The notes under the pieces were generated by a model. It did not search any database and had not been told where the DNA came from. It saw nothing but the letters and a program-made list of their open reading frames with translations. Shown here piece after piece: positions 1 through 8,698 of a stretch of DNA of 21,953 bases (the stretch's first letter is position 1; the number at the start of each line of letters is the position of its first letter). Source of the stretch: Syntrophaceae bacterium PtaB.Bin038 (GTDB taxonomy: Bacteria; Desulfobacterota; Syntrophia; Syntrophales; UBA2192); assembly GCA_002067855.1 (NCBI GenBank), contig MVQS01000125.1:1-21953 (forward strand), in the 5' to 3' direction. Made by a program: the position numbers and the translations under genes.

Positions 1-1977
1 GGTGCCCAGGATCGGCACGCCCGCCTCGGCGAGTCCGCGGGCCAGGTTCAGGGGCGTCTGGCCGCCGAACTGGACGATGACCCCCATGGGTTTCTCCGTC
101 CGGACGATGTGCAGGACATCCTCGAGCGTGAGGGGCTCGAAGTAGAGCTTGTCGGAGGTGTCGTAGTCCGTCGAGACGGTCTCCGGGTTGGAGTTCACCA
201 TGATGCTCTCGATGCCCTCCTCGCGCAGGGCGAAGGAGGCATGGACGCAGCAGTAGTCGAACTCGATGCCCTGCCCGATCCGGTTGGGGCCGCCGCCCAG
301 GATGACGACCTTCTTTCTGTCCGAGGGCCTCGACTCGTCCTCGGTCTCGTAGGTCGAGTAGTAGTAGGGCGTGAAGGCCTCGAACTCGGCGGCACAGGTG
401 TCGACGAGCTTGTAGACGGGCAGGACGCCGTGCTGCCCGCGCAGGTCCCGGATCTGTTTTTCCGTCTTGTTCCAGACCTGACCGAGGTAGCGGTCGGAGA
501 ACCCGAGCGCCTTGGCCTCTCGAAGCGCCTCGGCCGACGGCGAGAGGACCCGGAAGGCGTTCTCGGCATCCACGATCTCCTTGAGGTGGTGCAGGAACCA
601 GGGGTCGACATGGGTGTAGCGCGCGATGTCCTCGACGGGCATGCCGCACTGGATGGCCGTGGCGATGTAGAACAGGCGCTGGGAATTGGGCGTCGTCAGC
701 CTGGGGATCAGGTACTCCTCGGCGTTCTCGATGTCCGGCGGCAGCTGCTGCAGCAGTCCGAAGCGGCCGATCTCGAGGGACCGGACGGCCTTCTGGAGGG
801 ACTCCTTGAAGGTTCGGCCGATGGCCATGGTCTCGCCCACGGACTTCATGGACGTCGTGAGGAGGTCCTCCGTCTCGGGGAATTTCTCGAAGGTCCACCG
901 GGGGATCTTCGTCACCACGTAGTCGATGGTGGGCTCGAAGGAGGCCATCGTCTCGCGGGTGATGTCGTTGGGGATCTCGTCGAGGGTGTAGCCCACGGCG
1001 AGCTTCGCGGCGATCTTGGCGATGGGGAAGCCCGTGGCCTTCGAGGCCAGGGCCGACGATCGAGACACGCGGGGGTTCATCTCGACGACCACCATCTCGC
1101 CGTTTGTCGGGTGGATCGCGAACTGGACGTTGGAGCCCCCCGTCTCGACGCCGATCTCGCGCATGATGGCGATGGCGGCGTTGCGCATGGCCTGGTACTC
1201 CGCGTCGGTGAGCGTCTGGGCGGGGGCCACCGTGATGGAGTCGCCCGTGTGGACGCCCATGGCGTCGAAGTTCTCGATGGAACAGATGATGACGACGTTG
1301 TCGGCCCGGTCGCGCATGACCTCCAGCTCGTACTCCTTCCAGCCGAGCACCGACTCCTCGATCATGATCTCGCCGATGAGGCTCGCGTCGAGCCCCTGCT
1401 TGGCGATGTCGACGAGGTCCTCCCGGTTGTAGGCCACGCCGCCGCCCGTGCCGCCGAGGGTGAAGGAGGGGCGGATGATGAGGGGGAAGCCGATCTCGTC
1501 GGCCACCTTGAGGACGTCGGCCATGCTCCGGGCAAACCCGCTGCGCGGGACCCGCAGGCCGATCCGCTCCATGGCGTCGCGGAACTTCTCGCGGTCCTCG
1601 GCCTTGTGGATGACGTCCAGCGAGGCGCCGATCAGCTCCACGCCGTACTTCTCCAGCACGCCGAGCCCGGCGACGCCCACGGCCGTGTTGAGGCCCGTCT
1701 GGCCGCCGAGGGTGGGCAGGATCGCGTCGGGCCGTTCCCGTTCGATGATCCTGGCGACCGCCTCGGGGGTGATGGGCTCCACGTAGGTGCGGTCGGCCGT
1801 CCCGGGATCCGTCATGATCGTGGCGGGGTTGGAATTGATCAGGATGACCTCGTAGCCCTCCTCCTTGAGGGCCTTGCAGGCCTGAGTGCCCGAATAGTCG
1901 AACTCGCAGGCCTGGCTGATGATGATGGGCCCCGAGCCGATGAGGAGGATTTTCTTCAGGTCCGTGCGCTTAGGCAT
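1..1977 (-). CDS. carB: carbamoyl-phosphate synthase large subunit (partial, window edge)
   Basis: CarB makes carbamoyl phosphate from bicarbonate, two ATP and ammonia channelled from CarA, feeding pyrimidine and arginine synthesis. The protein opens MPKRTDLKKILLIGSGPI, the family's N-terminal pre-ATP-grasp motif. The first ATP-grasp half follows (GGTGGG near residue 180, VVEMNPRVSRSSALASKATG near 300). The second half begins with VVILGGGPNRIGQGIEFDYC. The visible part ends in VQFGGQTPLNLA...GVPILGT. 659 codons are open up to the window edge, against about 1070 residues for the whole enzyme, so this is truncation by the window and not damage. The start ATG at 1977 overlaps the carA stop by 8 bp (ATGCCTAA). 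There is no strong ribosome site, which suggests translational coupling to carA. Confidence 0.97.
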   Translation of the reverse strand, partial: MPKRTDLKKILLIGSGPIIISQACEFDYSGTQACKALKEEGYEVILINSNPATIMTDPGTADRTYVEPITPEAVARIIERERPDAILPTLGGQTGLNTAVGVAGLGVLEKYGVELIGASLDVIHKAEDREKFRDAMERIGLRVPRSGFARSMADVLKVADEIGFPLIIRPSFTLGGTGGGVAYNREDLVDIAKQGLDASLIGEIMIEESVLGWKEYELEVMRDRADNVVIICSIENFDAMGVHTGDSITVAPAQTLTDAEYQAMRNAAIAIMREIGVETGGSNVQFAIHPTNGEMVVVEMNPRVSRSSALASKATGFPIAKIAAKLAVGYTLDEIPNDITRETMASFEPTIDYVVTKIPRWTFEKFPETEDLLTTSMKSVGETMAIGRTFKESLQKAVRSLEIGRFGLLQQLPPDIENAEEYLIPRLTTPNSQRLFYIATAIQCGMPVEDIARYTHVDPWFLHHLKEIVDAENAFRVLSPSAEALREAKALGFSDRYLGQVWNKTEKQIRDLRGQHGVLPVYKLVDTCAAEFEAFTPYYYSTYETEDESRPSDRKKVVILGGGPNRIGQGIEFDYCCVHASFALREEGIESIMVNSNPETVSTDYDTSDKLYFEPLTLEDVLHIVRTEKPMGVIVQFGGQTPLNLARGLAEAGVPILGT

Positions 1978-3115
1978 CGCCGCGTTTCTCTCTGAGCATG
2001 AGATCGGTGAATTCCGTGAAGAGGTACTCTGCGTCCCGCGGTCCCGGCGCCGCCTCGGGGTGGTACTGGACGCTGAAGGCCTTGAGCTCCGGGACGACGA
2101 GGCCCTCGAGGGTGTTGTCGTTGAGGTTCACGTGCGTCGCCGTGACGAGCGTGCCCAGGGTCTCGGGGAGGACCGTGAACCCGTGGTTCTGGGAGCTGAT
2201 CTCCACCCGGTTGCGCCTCACGTTCTTGGCCGGCTGGTTGATGCCGTGGTGACCGAACTTGAGCTTGGCCGTCTTTCCTCCGAGCGCCTGGCCGAGGATC
2301 TGGTGCCCCAGGCAGATCCCGAAGATGGGGGTTCGGCCCAGGAGGTCCCGCACCGTCTTGACGATGTAGGGCAGGGTGGCCGGGTCGCCCGGCCCGTTGC
2401 TGAGCAGCACGCCGTCGGGGGCGTAGGCGCGGATCTCGACGGCCGTCGCCCGGCAGGGGACGACGACGACCTCGCAGCCCCGTTTTTCGAGGTTGCGCAG
2501 GATGTTGTACTTCACGCCGCAGTCGATGACGACGACGCGCAGCCGCGATTTCGTCGTCTCGAGTTCTTCGATGGGGCGGGGGGCGTTGCCCTTCCAGAGG
2601 TAGGGCCTCTCGCAGGTCACAAAGGGGATGAGGTCCCGGCCCACGAGCCCGGGGTAGGCCCGGACCCGGTCGAGAAGCAGCTTCGTGTCGTCCGTCTCGG
2701 TGGAGAGGATGCCCTTCATGGCGCCGGCCAGGCGGATCTTCCGGGTGAGGGCCCGCGTGTCGATCCCCTCGATGCCGAGCTTGCCGTGCTCCTCGAGAAA
2801 GTCCTTGAGGGTCCGGGTGGAGCGCCAGTTGCTGGGGTGCGGCTGGTATTCCTTGACGATGAACCCCTCGAGATGGATCCGCGACGACTCCATGTCCTCG
2901 GGGTTGATCCCGTAGCTGCCGATGAGGGGGTAGGTCATCGTCACGATCTGCTCCTTGTAGGAGGGGTCCGTGAGGATTTCCTGGTAGCCCGTCATTCCCG
3001 TGTTGAATACGACCTCGCCCATGGACTGCCCCCTGTGCGCGAAGGCAACCCCGCGGTAGACGCTCCCGTCCTCCAGGACGAGCAGGGCTCGTGGACGCTT
3101 TTTGAGCAGGTGCAT
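1970..3115 (-). CDS. carA: carbamoyl-phosphate synthase small (glutaminase) subunit
   Basis: CarA hydrolyses glutamine and passes ammonia to CarB. The 381 residues match the usual length of about 380. The N-terminal domain has FNTGMTGYQEILTDPSY (37-53). The C-terminal class I amidotransferase domain carries LSNGPGDP (238-245), the nucleophile elbow GICLGHQ with Cys268, and the triad partners His352 and Glu354 in QYHPE. The ATG at 3115 gives the expected N terminus with LEDGSVYRG, although the upstream ribosome site is weak. carB follows with an 8-bp overlap. glnA ends 67 bp upstream with a hairpin in between, so carAB is expressed either by read-through or from a promoter I could not identify. 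Confidence 0.97.
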   Translation of the reverse strand: MHLLKKRPRALLVLEDGSVYRGVAFAHRGQSMGEVVFNTGMTGYQEILTDPSYKEQIVTMTYPLIGSYGINPEDMESSRIHLEGFIVKEYQPHPSNWRSTRTLKDFLEEHGKLGIEGIDTRALTRKIRLAGAMKGILSTETDDTKLLLDRVRAYPGLVGRDLIPFVTCERPYLWKGNAPRPIEELETTKSRLRVVVIDCGVKYNILRNLEKRGCEVVVVPCRATAVEIRAYAPDGVLLSNGPGDPATLPYIVKTVRDLLGRTPIFGICLGHQILGQALGGKTAKLKFGHHGINQPAKNVRRNRVEISSQNHGFTVLPETLGTLVTATHVNLNDNTLEGLVVPELKAFSVQYHPEAAPGPRDAEYLFTEFTDLMLREKRGDA

Positions 3116-3122
3116 GATGTCT

Positions 3123-3139
3123 GTTGATCCCGTTGATCC
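3123..3139 (-). repeat. tandem GGATCAAC repeat in carA leader
   Basis: On the minus strand GGATCAAC occurs twice with a 9-bp period, ending 7 bp before the carA ATG, where the ribosome site should be. It may simply be part of the leader or a short duplication. No known operator was recognised. Confidence 0.35.
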
Positions 3140-3150
3140 TCGGTGCGCGA

Positions 3151-3178
3151 AAAGGGGCAGCCCGGAGGCTGCCCCTTT
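3151..3178 (-). terminator. hairpin between glnA and carA
   Basis: A perfect 12-bp inverted repeat, AAAGGGGCAGCC / GGCTGCCCCTTT, has a 4-nt loop. It begins 4 bp after the glnA stop. On the minus strand the stem is followed by TTTT and then GC-rich sequence, so the U-tract is short. It probably reduces rather than abolishes transcription from glnA into carAB. Confidence 0.75.
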
Positions 3179-3182
3179 CCGT

Positions 3183-4514
3183 TTACAGCATCGGCAGGTA
3201 CCGGCTGATCTCGAAGTCCGTGACGTGGGTCCGGAACATGTCCCATTCCTTCTTCTTGTTCTCGACGAACTTGCCGAAGATGTGATCCCCCAGCGTCTCG
3301 TTGACCAGCACGCTCTGCTTGGTCTCTTCGAGGGCTTCCCAGAGGCTCCCGGGCAGGGAGGTGATCCCGGCCTCGGCGCGCGCCTTCTCGTCCATCTCGA
3401 AGATGTCGTGCTCCACCGGCTCGGGCAGGGGGTACTTGCCCTCGACGCCCTTCAGGCCCGCCGCCAGCATCACCGCAAAGGCCAGGTAGGGGTTGCAGGC
3501 GGGATCGGGCGAGCGGAACTCGATGCGCGTGGCCTTCTCCTTGCCGGGCTTGTACATGGGCACGCGGATCATGGCGGAGCGGTTCCGGCGCGCCCAGGCG
3601 CAGTAGACCGGCGCCTCGTAGCCCGGCACCAGGCGCTTGTAGGAGTTCACCCACTGGTTGGTGACGGCCGTGATCTCCCGGGCGTGCCGCATGATCCCCG
3701 CGATGTAGCTCTTGGCCAGGGCGGAGAGGTGGTAGGCGTCCTTTCCGTCGAAGAAGGCGTTCTTGCTTCCCTTGAAGAGCGACTGGTGGACGTGCATGCC
3801 GCTGCCGTTCTGGCCGAAGATCGGCTTGGGCATGAAGGTGCAGTAGACGCCGTTCTGCCGGGCGATCTCCTTGGCGGCGACGCGGTAGGTCATGACGGTG
3901 TCTGCCATGGTCAGGGCGTCCTGGTAGCGCAGGTCGATCTCGTGCTGGCTCGGGGCCACCTCGTGATGGCTGTACTCGACGCGGATGCCCATGCTCTGCA
4001 GAGCGAAGATCGTCTGGCGGCGCAGGTCGGTGCCGCGGTCCACCGGCAGACCGTCGAAGTAGCCGGCCTGATCGAGGATCTCGGCGTCGGAGTCATTGGC
4101 GAAGTAGAAGAACTCGAGCTCGGGGCCCACGTAGTAGGTGTAGCCCTGCTTGGCGATCTTGGCGAGGATCCGCTTGAGAGCGTAGCGGGGGTCGCCCATG
4201 TAATTCGTGCCGTCGGGGTTCATGATGTCGCAGAACATCCGGGCCACGGGGCGGTCGCTGGGGCGCCAGGGGATGAGCTGGAAGGTCTTGGGGTCCGGCA
4301 GGGCGATCATGTCGCTCTCCTCGATGCGGGCGAAGCCCTCGATGGAGGAGCCGTCGAAGCCCATGCCCTCGGCGAGACCTTCCTCGAGCTCCGAGGGGGT
4401 CACGCTGAAGGATTTCAACTTCCCGAGGACGTCGGTGAACCAGAACTGAATGAAGCTGACGTTCTTCTCCTTGACGAACTTCTGTACATCCTTCGCATCT
4501 CTCATTTGGATCAT
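3183..4514 (-). CDS. glnA: glutamine synthetase, type I-alpha
   Basis: Condenses ammonia and glutamate to glutamine using ATP, as a cytoplasmic dodecamer. The 443 residues match the short GSI-alpha class. Visible motifs are FDGSSIEGFARIEESD (53-68), the metal/glutamate segment GPELEFFYF, NGSGMHVHQSLF, and the C-terminal RIEFRSPDP...NPYLAFAVMLAAGLKG. Arg63 lies where Bacillus GSI-alpha has the arginine (Arg62) involved in glutamine feedback. At the position of the adenylylated tyrosine of GSI-beta this protein reads DIFEM, so Phe replaces Tyr and adenylylation is not expected. The ATG at 4514 has AAGGAGG five bases upstream; an ATG three codons later fits worse. The gene lies downstream of the glt genes with a 145-bp gap and its own candidate promoter. 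Confidence 0.97.
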   Translation of the reverse strand: MIQMRDAKDVQKFVKEKNVSFIQFWFTDVLGKLKSFSVTPSELEEGLAEGMGFDGSSIEGFARIEESDMIALPDPKTFQLIPWRPSDRPVARMFCDIMNPDGTNYMGDPRYALKRILAKIAKQGYTYYVGPELEFFYFANDSDAEILDQAGYFDGLPVDRGTDLRRQTIFALQSMGIRVEYSHHEVAPSQHEIDLRYQDALTMADTVMTYRVAAKEIARQNGVYCTFMPKPIFGQNGSGMHVHQSLFKGSKNAFFDGKDAYHLSALAKSYIAGIMRHAREITAVTNQWVNSYKRLVPGYEAPVYCAWARRNRSAMIRVPMYKPGKEKATRIEFRSPDPACNPYLAFAVMLAAGLKGVEGKYPLPEPVEHDIFEMDEKARAEAGITSLPGSLWEALEETKQSVLVNETLGDHIFGKFVENKKKEWDMFRTHVTDFEISRYLPML

Positions 4515-4591
4515 GGAGGCCTCCTTTTCGTGGGGTCAGGTGTTGCTTCATTCAGACCCGGGCACCGCGGGCACCCGAATCGGGATGAAGG

Positions 4592-4619
4592 ATTTTGACA
4601 GAGCCTGTCCAAAAATCAA
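4592..4619 (-). promoter_or_regulatory. candidate glnA promoter with dyad in the spacer
   Basis: On the minus strand TTGATT (4619-4614), 16 bp and CAAAAT (4597-4592) resemble -35/-10 boxes, each 4 of 6. A 13-bp dyad GACAG-AGC-CTGTC (4597-4609) fills the spacer, as a repressor site would. The boxes are only moderate, so the call rests on position, about 80 bp before the glnA start. Confidence 0.35.
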
Positions 4620-4659
4620 GTGTTTTCATTCGGCCCGGGACCCGACCGCCCCGCGGCCT

Positions 4660-7047
4660 CTAGTTCGCTCCGTTGACGCTTTCCAGCGGAACGTTCTCCA
4701 CGAGCTGCCAGATCCCGCAGGGACAGGCCCCGGCGCAGAAGCCGCACCCGATGCAGCGATCCGCATCCACGGTGTACTCGTAGGCCCCGCCTCCGAGATC
4801 CTTGCGCGAGATGGCGTTCTGCGGGCAGATCGTGACGCAGATCGAGCAGTCGCGGCAGGAGCCGCAGGAGGCGCACTCGCCGGCGCATTCGTCCGCGTCG
4901 CCGAAGCCCTTCACCCGCGGGTCGTAGTACTCGAGCTTGATCCGGGCCGCGGGGATGGGCGCAAGCGTGTCGAAGGAGACCTCGCGGCCCTTCAGCAGGG
5001 CGTCGATGGCCTCGGCGGCCTTGCGGCCGGCGCCGATGGCCTCCGTGAGCAGGCCCAGCCTCACCGAGTCTCCCACGGCGAAGACCTTGGGGTCGCTTGT
5101 CTGGAAGCGCTCGTTGACGACGACGAACCCCCGCTCCGTCGCGATCTCCCCGGGCAGGAAAGACAGGTCGGGCATGTCGCCGACGGCCACGATGACCGTG
5201 TCGGCGGGCAGCACGTCGCCCCGCGTGAGCTCCACGCCCTCCGCGGTGATCGCACGCGTCGCGACGGGCCAGAGGAACCCGGCCCCCGCCGCCTCGGCGT
5301 GCTCGCGCTCCTTCCCGAAGGAGGCGGGCTCCTGGATGTCGATGAGCGTGATCTCCTCGGCGCCGAGACGGGACGCCTCCGTGGCCGCGTCGCAGCCCAC
5401 GTTGCCCGCGCCGATGACGACGACGCGCCTGCCGACGCGGATGAGATTCGCCTTCGCCGCCCGCAGGAAGTCGAGGGCCGGCAGGGCCCGCTCGATCCCG
5501 GGGATGGGGAGCATCCGGGGTTTCTGGGCACCCGTGGCGATGACCGTGAAGTCGAACTCGTCGCGGATCTTCGTGAACTCCTCCCGGGTGATCTCCCGGT
5601 TGAGGCGGACCCTGGGAATGAGGCTCTTCACCCGGTCGATCTCGTGACGGACGATCTCGTCGGGGATGCGCAGGCTGGGGATGGTGCTCGTGATCTTGCC
5701 GCCCAGCTCCTCGCCGCGGTCGTACACGACGGGCTGGTGCCCCTTGAGGTAGAGCTGCCAGGCGATGGAGAGGCCCGCGGGGCCCCCGCCGACGATCGCG
5801 ACCCGGTAGCCCGTGGCCGGGGCCGGCTCGGGCGGCCTGGCCCGGAGGCTCGACTTGCCGAGAACGGTGATGTCCACGGGTTTGAGCCCCTCGACGGCGC
5901 GCGTGCAGTGCTGCATGCAGACGTTGGGGCAGAGGTAGCCGCAGACCGTGACGGGGAAGGGCGTGTAGGCCAGGGCGATGTCGACGGCCTCGTCGATGAG
6001 TCCCCTGCGCACCATCTCCCAGCGCTTCTGCACGGGGATTCCCGTCGGGCAGTTCGCCTGACAGGGCGGCAGGAATTTCAGGTTTTCCCACACGGGGATG
6101 TAGCGTCGCAGGATCCCCGTCGTGATGACCGGGATCGGGCTCCGGTCCAGATCGGTCAGGTCCCCGATGAGGCCGCCCTTGCCGAGTTCCTGGTCCCAGA
6201 CGAACCGGCGGAAATCGTCCATCGTGCGGACGGCCCTGACGCCCTTTTCACTGGGCTTGCGGGCCACGAGGAGCTTCCACGCCGCGCGGTCCGAAAGCAG
6301 CGTCTCGAGCAGGCCGCTCCGGCCGACGGCGCGGAGGAATTCCTTGAGGTTGGCGGCGAGCCAGTCCCACTCGCCGTCGCCGATCTCGGCGAGCCGGGCG
6401 TCCTCGCTGCTGAACCCCTTGTGGGGGCCGCGGAAGAAAATGCGGCCCCCCACCATGCCCACGCAGGGCCGGTGGCCGAGGACATTGTCCGGGTGGTGCG
6501 CCTCGTGGCCGCAGATGACGGCGGTGCCGCCCGCCATGAATTCGGCCAGGGAGTCGCCCGCGCCGCCGAGGACCCACAGCTCCGGCGGGGCAAATCGCGG
6601 GTTCGCCTTCGTCATCGTCATGCCCCGGGCCCCGATGTCGCCGGCCACGTAGATCTTCCCCTGGGCCATGGCGTTGCCGACGCCGTTGGTCGCCTGGCCG
6701 TGCACGACGATGTGCGCCCCCGCGTTGAGCCAGCCCACGTCGTCCGAGGCGGGGCCCATCACCTCGATCCGGGTGTTCGGGAACCCCATGGAGCCCACGC
6801 GCTGCCCGGGGCAGCCCGTGATCCGGACCGTTACGGGTTCGTCGCCCGCTTTCCAGAGCCGGCCGCCGATGCCGTGCTGACCGAAGGCCTGCACCTCGAT
6901 GAGGCGGTGGCCTTCGGCGACGGCCTTCTGAATGCGCTCCTCAAGGACGCGGGTCTCGACGCGCCTTCCGCTCTCGACGCCGTGGATCACCGCCGGCGCG
7001 CGCGCGGCTTCCTGTATTCTCTTCGGTGCGTTTTTTCGCATGGCCAC
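4660..7047 (-). CDS. glutamate synthase GXGXG domain fused to GltD-type FAD/NAD(P)H oxidoreductase and ferredoxin
   Basis: A 795-residue composite. Residues about 30-260 are the glycine-rich beta-helix (GXGXG) domain that normally forms the C terminus of GltB (GQHGIGG, GCPGQRVG, VVHGQATNGVGNAM, GDIGARGMT). Residues 320-385 carry the GltD N-terminal cysteine motifs (CQANCP; CGYLCPNVCMQHC). Residues 415-690 are the FAD/NAD(P)H module (IVGGGPAG 418-424, VIGAGNVG 544-551, VFAVGD 655-660). A C-terminal ferredoxin has two CxxCxxCxxxCP motifs (Cys731-741 and 765-775) after a Cys-rich run from 721. It should feed NAD(P)H or ferredoxin electrons to the FMN subunit encoded just upstream. The GTG start at 7047 is preferred because AAGGA lies 8 nt upstream; ATG at 7041 is possible. 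The gap to the upstream subunit is 16 bp. Confidence 0.93.
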   Translation of the reverse strand: MAMRKNAPKRIQEAARAPAVIHGVESGRRVETRVLEERIQKAVAEGHRLIEVQAFGQHGIGGRLWKAGDEPVTVRITGCPGQRVGSMGFPNTRIEVMGPASDDVGWLNAGAHIVVHGQATNGVGNAMAQGKIYVAGDIGARGMTMTKANPRFAPPELWVLGGAGDSLAEFMAGGTAVICGHEAHHPDNVLGHRPCVGMVGGRIFFRGPHKGFSSEDARLAEIGDGEWDWLAANLKEFLRAVGRSGLLETLLSDRAAWKLLVARKPSEKGVRAVRTMDDFRRFVWDQELGKGGLIGDLTDLDRSPIPVITTGILRRYIPVWENLKFLPPCQANCPTGIPVQKRWEMVRRGLIDEAVDIALAYTPFPVTVCGYLCPNVCMQHCTRAVEGLKPVDITVLGKSSLRARPPEPAPATGYRVAIVGGGPAGLSIAWQLYLKGHQPVVYDRGEELGGKITSTIPSLRIPDEIVRHEIDRVKSLIPRVRLNREITREEFTKIRDEFDFTVIATGAQKPRMLPIPGIERALPALDFLRAAKANLIRVGRRVVVIGAGNVGCDAATEASRLGAEEITLIDIQEPASFGKEREHAEAAGAGFLWPVATRAITAEGVELTRGDVLPADTVIVAVGDMPDLSFLPGEIATERGFVVVNERFQTSDPKVFAVGDSVRLGLLTEAIGAGRKAAEAIDALLKGREVSFDTLAPIPAARIKLEYYDPRVKGFGDADECAGECASCGSCRDCSICVTICPQNAISRKDLGGGAYEYTVDADRCIGCGFCAGACPCGIWQLVENVPLESVNGAN

Positions 7048-7063
7048 GTTGAGGTTCCTTCCG

Positions 7064-8698
7064 TTAGACGACGTATTTGATCTGCAGTCTCTCCGCGGCG
7101 CTTCGGTCGGCGATGCCGAGGGCGTCGGACATCCCGATGGGCAGCGACGTCGAGCGGCCGAGGGGGGCCACGATCTTCTTGAGTTCCGTGTCGAAGCTCA
7201 GGTACACGTCCACCAGCCGCTGGGCCACGTGCTCGGGGTCGAGACGCCTGTACAGGCGCGGATCCTGGGAGGTGATGCCCTTGGGGCACTGCCCGATGTT
7301 GCAGATATTGCAGCGGTCGTGCTCCGACCCCAGGCATCCCGCGGCGGCCTGCATGATGTACTTGCCGACCTGGACGCCGCTGGCCCCCAGCATGATGAGC
7401 GCCGCCGCGTTGGCCGCCAGGTTGCCGTTCTTGCCGATGCCCCCACCGGCGAAGAGGGGGATCTCGTTCTGCTTGCCGACCGTGACGAGGGTCAGGTAGG
7501 CGTCGCGGATGTTGCTCGCGATGGGGTGCCCCATGTGGTCCATGGAGACGTTGTAGGCCGCCCCGGTGCCCCCGTCCTCGCCGTCGATGGCGAGACCCGC
7601 CGCGATGGGGTTGCGGGCCAGGTTGTTCAGGACGGCCAGCGCCGTGCTGGTCCCGGAGATCTTCGGGTATACGGGCACCCGGAATCCCCAGGCCATGTAC
7701 ATGGACTGGATCATCTTCGCCACGGACTCCTCGATGGAGTACTTCGTCTGGTGCGTGGGAGGGCTCGGCAGGCTCACGCCGGGGGGCACGCCGCGGACGC
7801 GGGCGATGAGGTTGTTGACCTTGTACCACATCAGGAGCCCCCCGTCGCCGGGCTTGGCGCCCTGGCCGTACTTGATCTCCACGGCGCAGGGGTCCTCCTT
7901 CATCTCGGGCAGTGCGCGGATGATCTCGTCCCACCCGAAGTAGCCGCTGGCGATCTGGAGGATGACGTACTTGAGAAAGCGCGACCGCAGCAGGCGGGGA
8001 GGGCAGCCGCCCTCGCCCGTGCACATCCGCACGGGCATGTTCATCTCCTCGTTGAGGTAGGCCACCCCCATCTGGAGCCCCTCCCACATGGTGGGGGACA
8101 GGGCGCCGAAGGACATGCTGCCGATGACCAGGGGGTAGATCTCCCGGACGGGCGGGATCCACCCGTTGTCGCGGCTGAAGGCCAGGGCCTCCTCGGGGGG
8201 GAGGATGCGGCCCAGGAGGGTCCGCAGCTCGAACTCGTGCCGTCCGGCGTCGAGCGCCGGGTCGGTCAGCATGGAGATGCGCACGAACTTGATCTGATCG
8301 AGGAGGCTGCCCGGGCTGTTTCGGCGCCCGCCCCGGCGGCGCGGAATGCCGCCGTTGTTGATGTGGAAGCGCTGCTTGTCGACGTCCTCGTTGAGCACGG
8401 GCAAGATCGCGTCGTTGGGGCAGACCATGCTGCACATGGCGCAGCCGACGCATGCGAAGGCGGCGTCGGTGCGCTGGTCGATGCCGTGGTAGACGGTGAA
8501 CGCCGCGGCGGGCGTGTCCTTGATCCCCAGGGGCACGGTGACGAGCCGCTTGCGGTGAACGCCGAGCTCGATGGCCTGGACGGGGCAGACGGCCGTGCAC
8601 CGCCCGCAAAGGGTGCACTTCTCCTTGTCCCACAGGATCCGCCAGTGCAGGTCCTTCTTGCTCAGTGCGGATGGGTGAAGGGTTCCCATTGGTTCCAT
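7064..8698 (-). CDS. glutamate synthase FMN-binding synthase subunit with two-cluster ferredoxin domain
   Basis: The 544-residue central catalytic subunit of a split glutamate synthase. Two [4Fe-4S] motifs come first (Cys28/31/34/38 and Cys83/86/89/93). The FMN/2-oxoglutarate barrel follows: GSMSFGALS (193-201), TGEGG (227-231), EIKYGQGAKPGDGG (274-287), SPPTHQTKYSIE (312-323), IDGEDGGTGAA (371-381), and FAGGGIGKNG (416-425). A cysteine cluster at 455-471 (DRCNICNIGQCPKGI) corresponds to the 3Fe-4S loop. It makes glutamate from 2-oxoglutarate and ammonia supplied by the amidotransferase subunit. The start ATG at 8698 has GGGAG 8 nt upstream and overlaps the upstream gene by 37 bp; an ATG at 8689 lacks a ribosome site. 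The GXGXG domain is absent here and is carried by the next gene. Confidence 0.94.
   Translation of the reverse strand: MEPMGTLHPSALSKKDLHWRILWDKEKCTLCGRCTAVCPVQAIELGVHRKRLVTVPLGIKDTPAAAFTVYHGIDQRTDAAFACVGCAMCSMVCPNDAILPVLNEDVDKQRFHINNGGIPRRRGGRRNSPGSLLDQIKFVRISMLTDPALDAGRHEFELRTLLGRILPPEEALAFSRDNGWIPPVREIYPLVIGSMSFGALSPTMWEGLQMGVAYLNEEMNMPVRMCTGEGGCPPRLLRSRFLKYVILQIASGYFGWDEIIRALPEMKEDPCAVEIKYGQGAKPGDGGLLMWYKVNNLIARVRGVPPGVSLPSPPTHQTKYSIEESVAKMIQSMYMAWGFRVPVYPKISGTSTALAVLNNLARNPIAAGLAIDGEDGGTGAAYNVSMDHMGHPIASNIRDAYLTLVTVGKQNEIPLFAGGGIGKNGNLAANAAALIMLGASGVQVGKYIMQAAAGCLGSEHDRCNICNIGQCPKGITSQDPRLYRRLDPEHVAQRLVDVYLSFDTELKKIVAPLGRSTSLPIGMSDALGIADRSAAERLQIKYVV

Noticed and set aside
109..1995. Plus-strand open frame of 628 codons opposite carB.
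   Set aside because: The minus strand reads as continuous, highly conserved CarB; the plus frame is a GC-driven shadow.
4450..7080. Long plus-strand open frame of about 876 codons opposite the glutamate synthase genes.
   Set aside because: Low-complexity Arg/Gly/Asp/Pro-rich translation typical of antisense frames in GC-rich DNA; the minus strand encodes clearly conserved enzymes.
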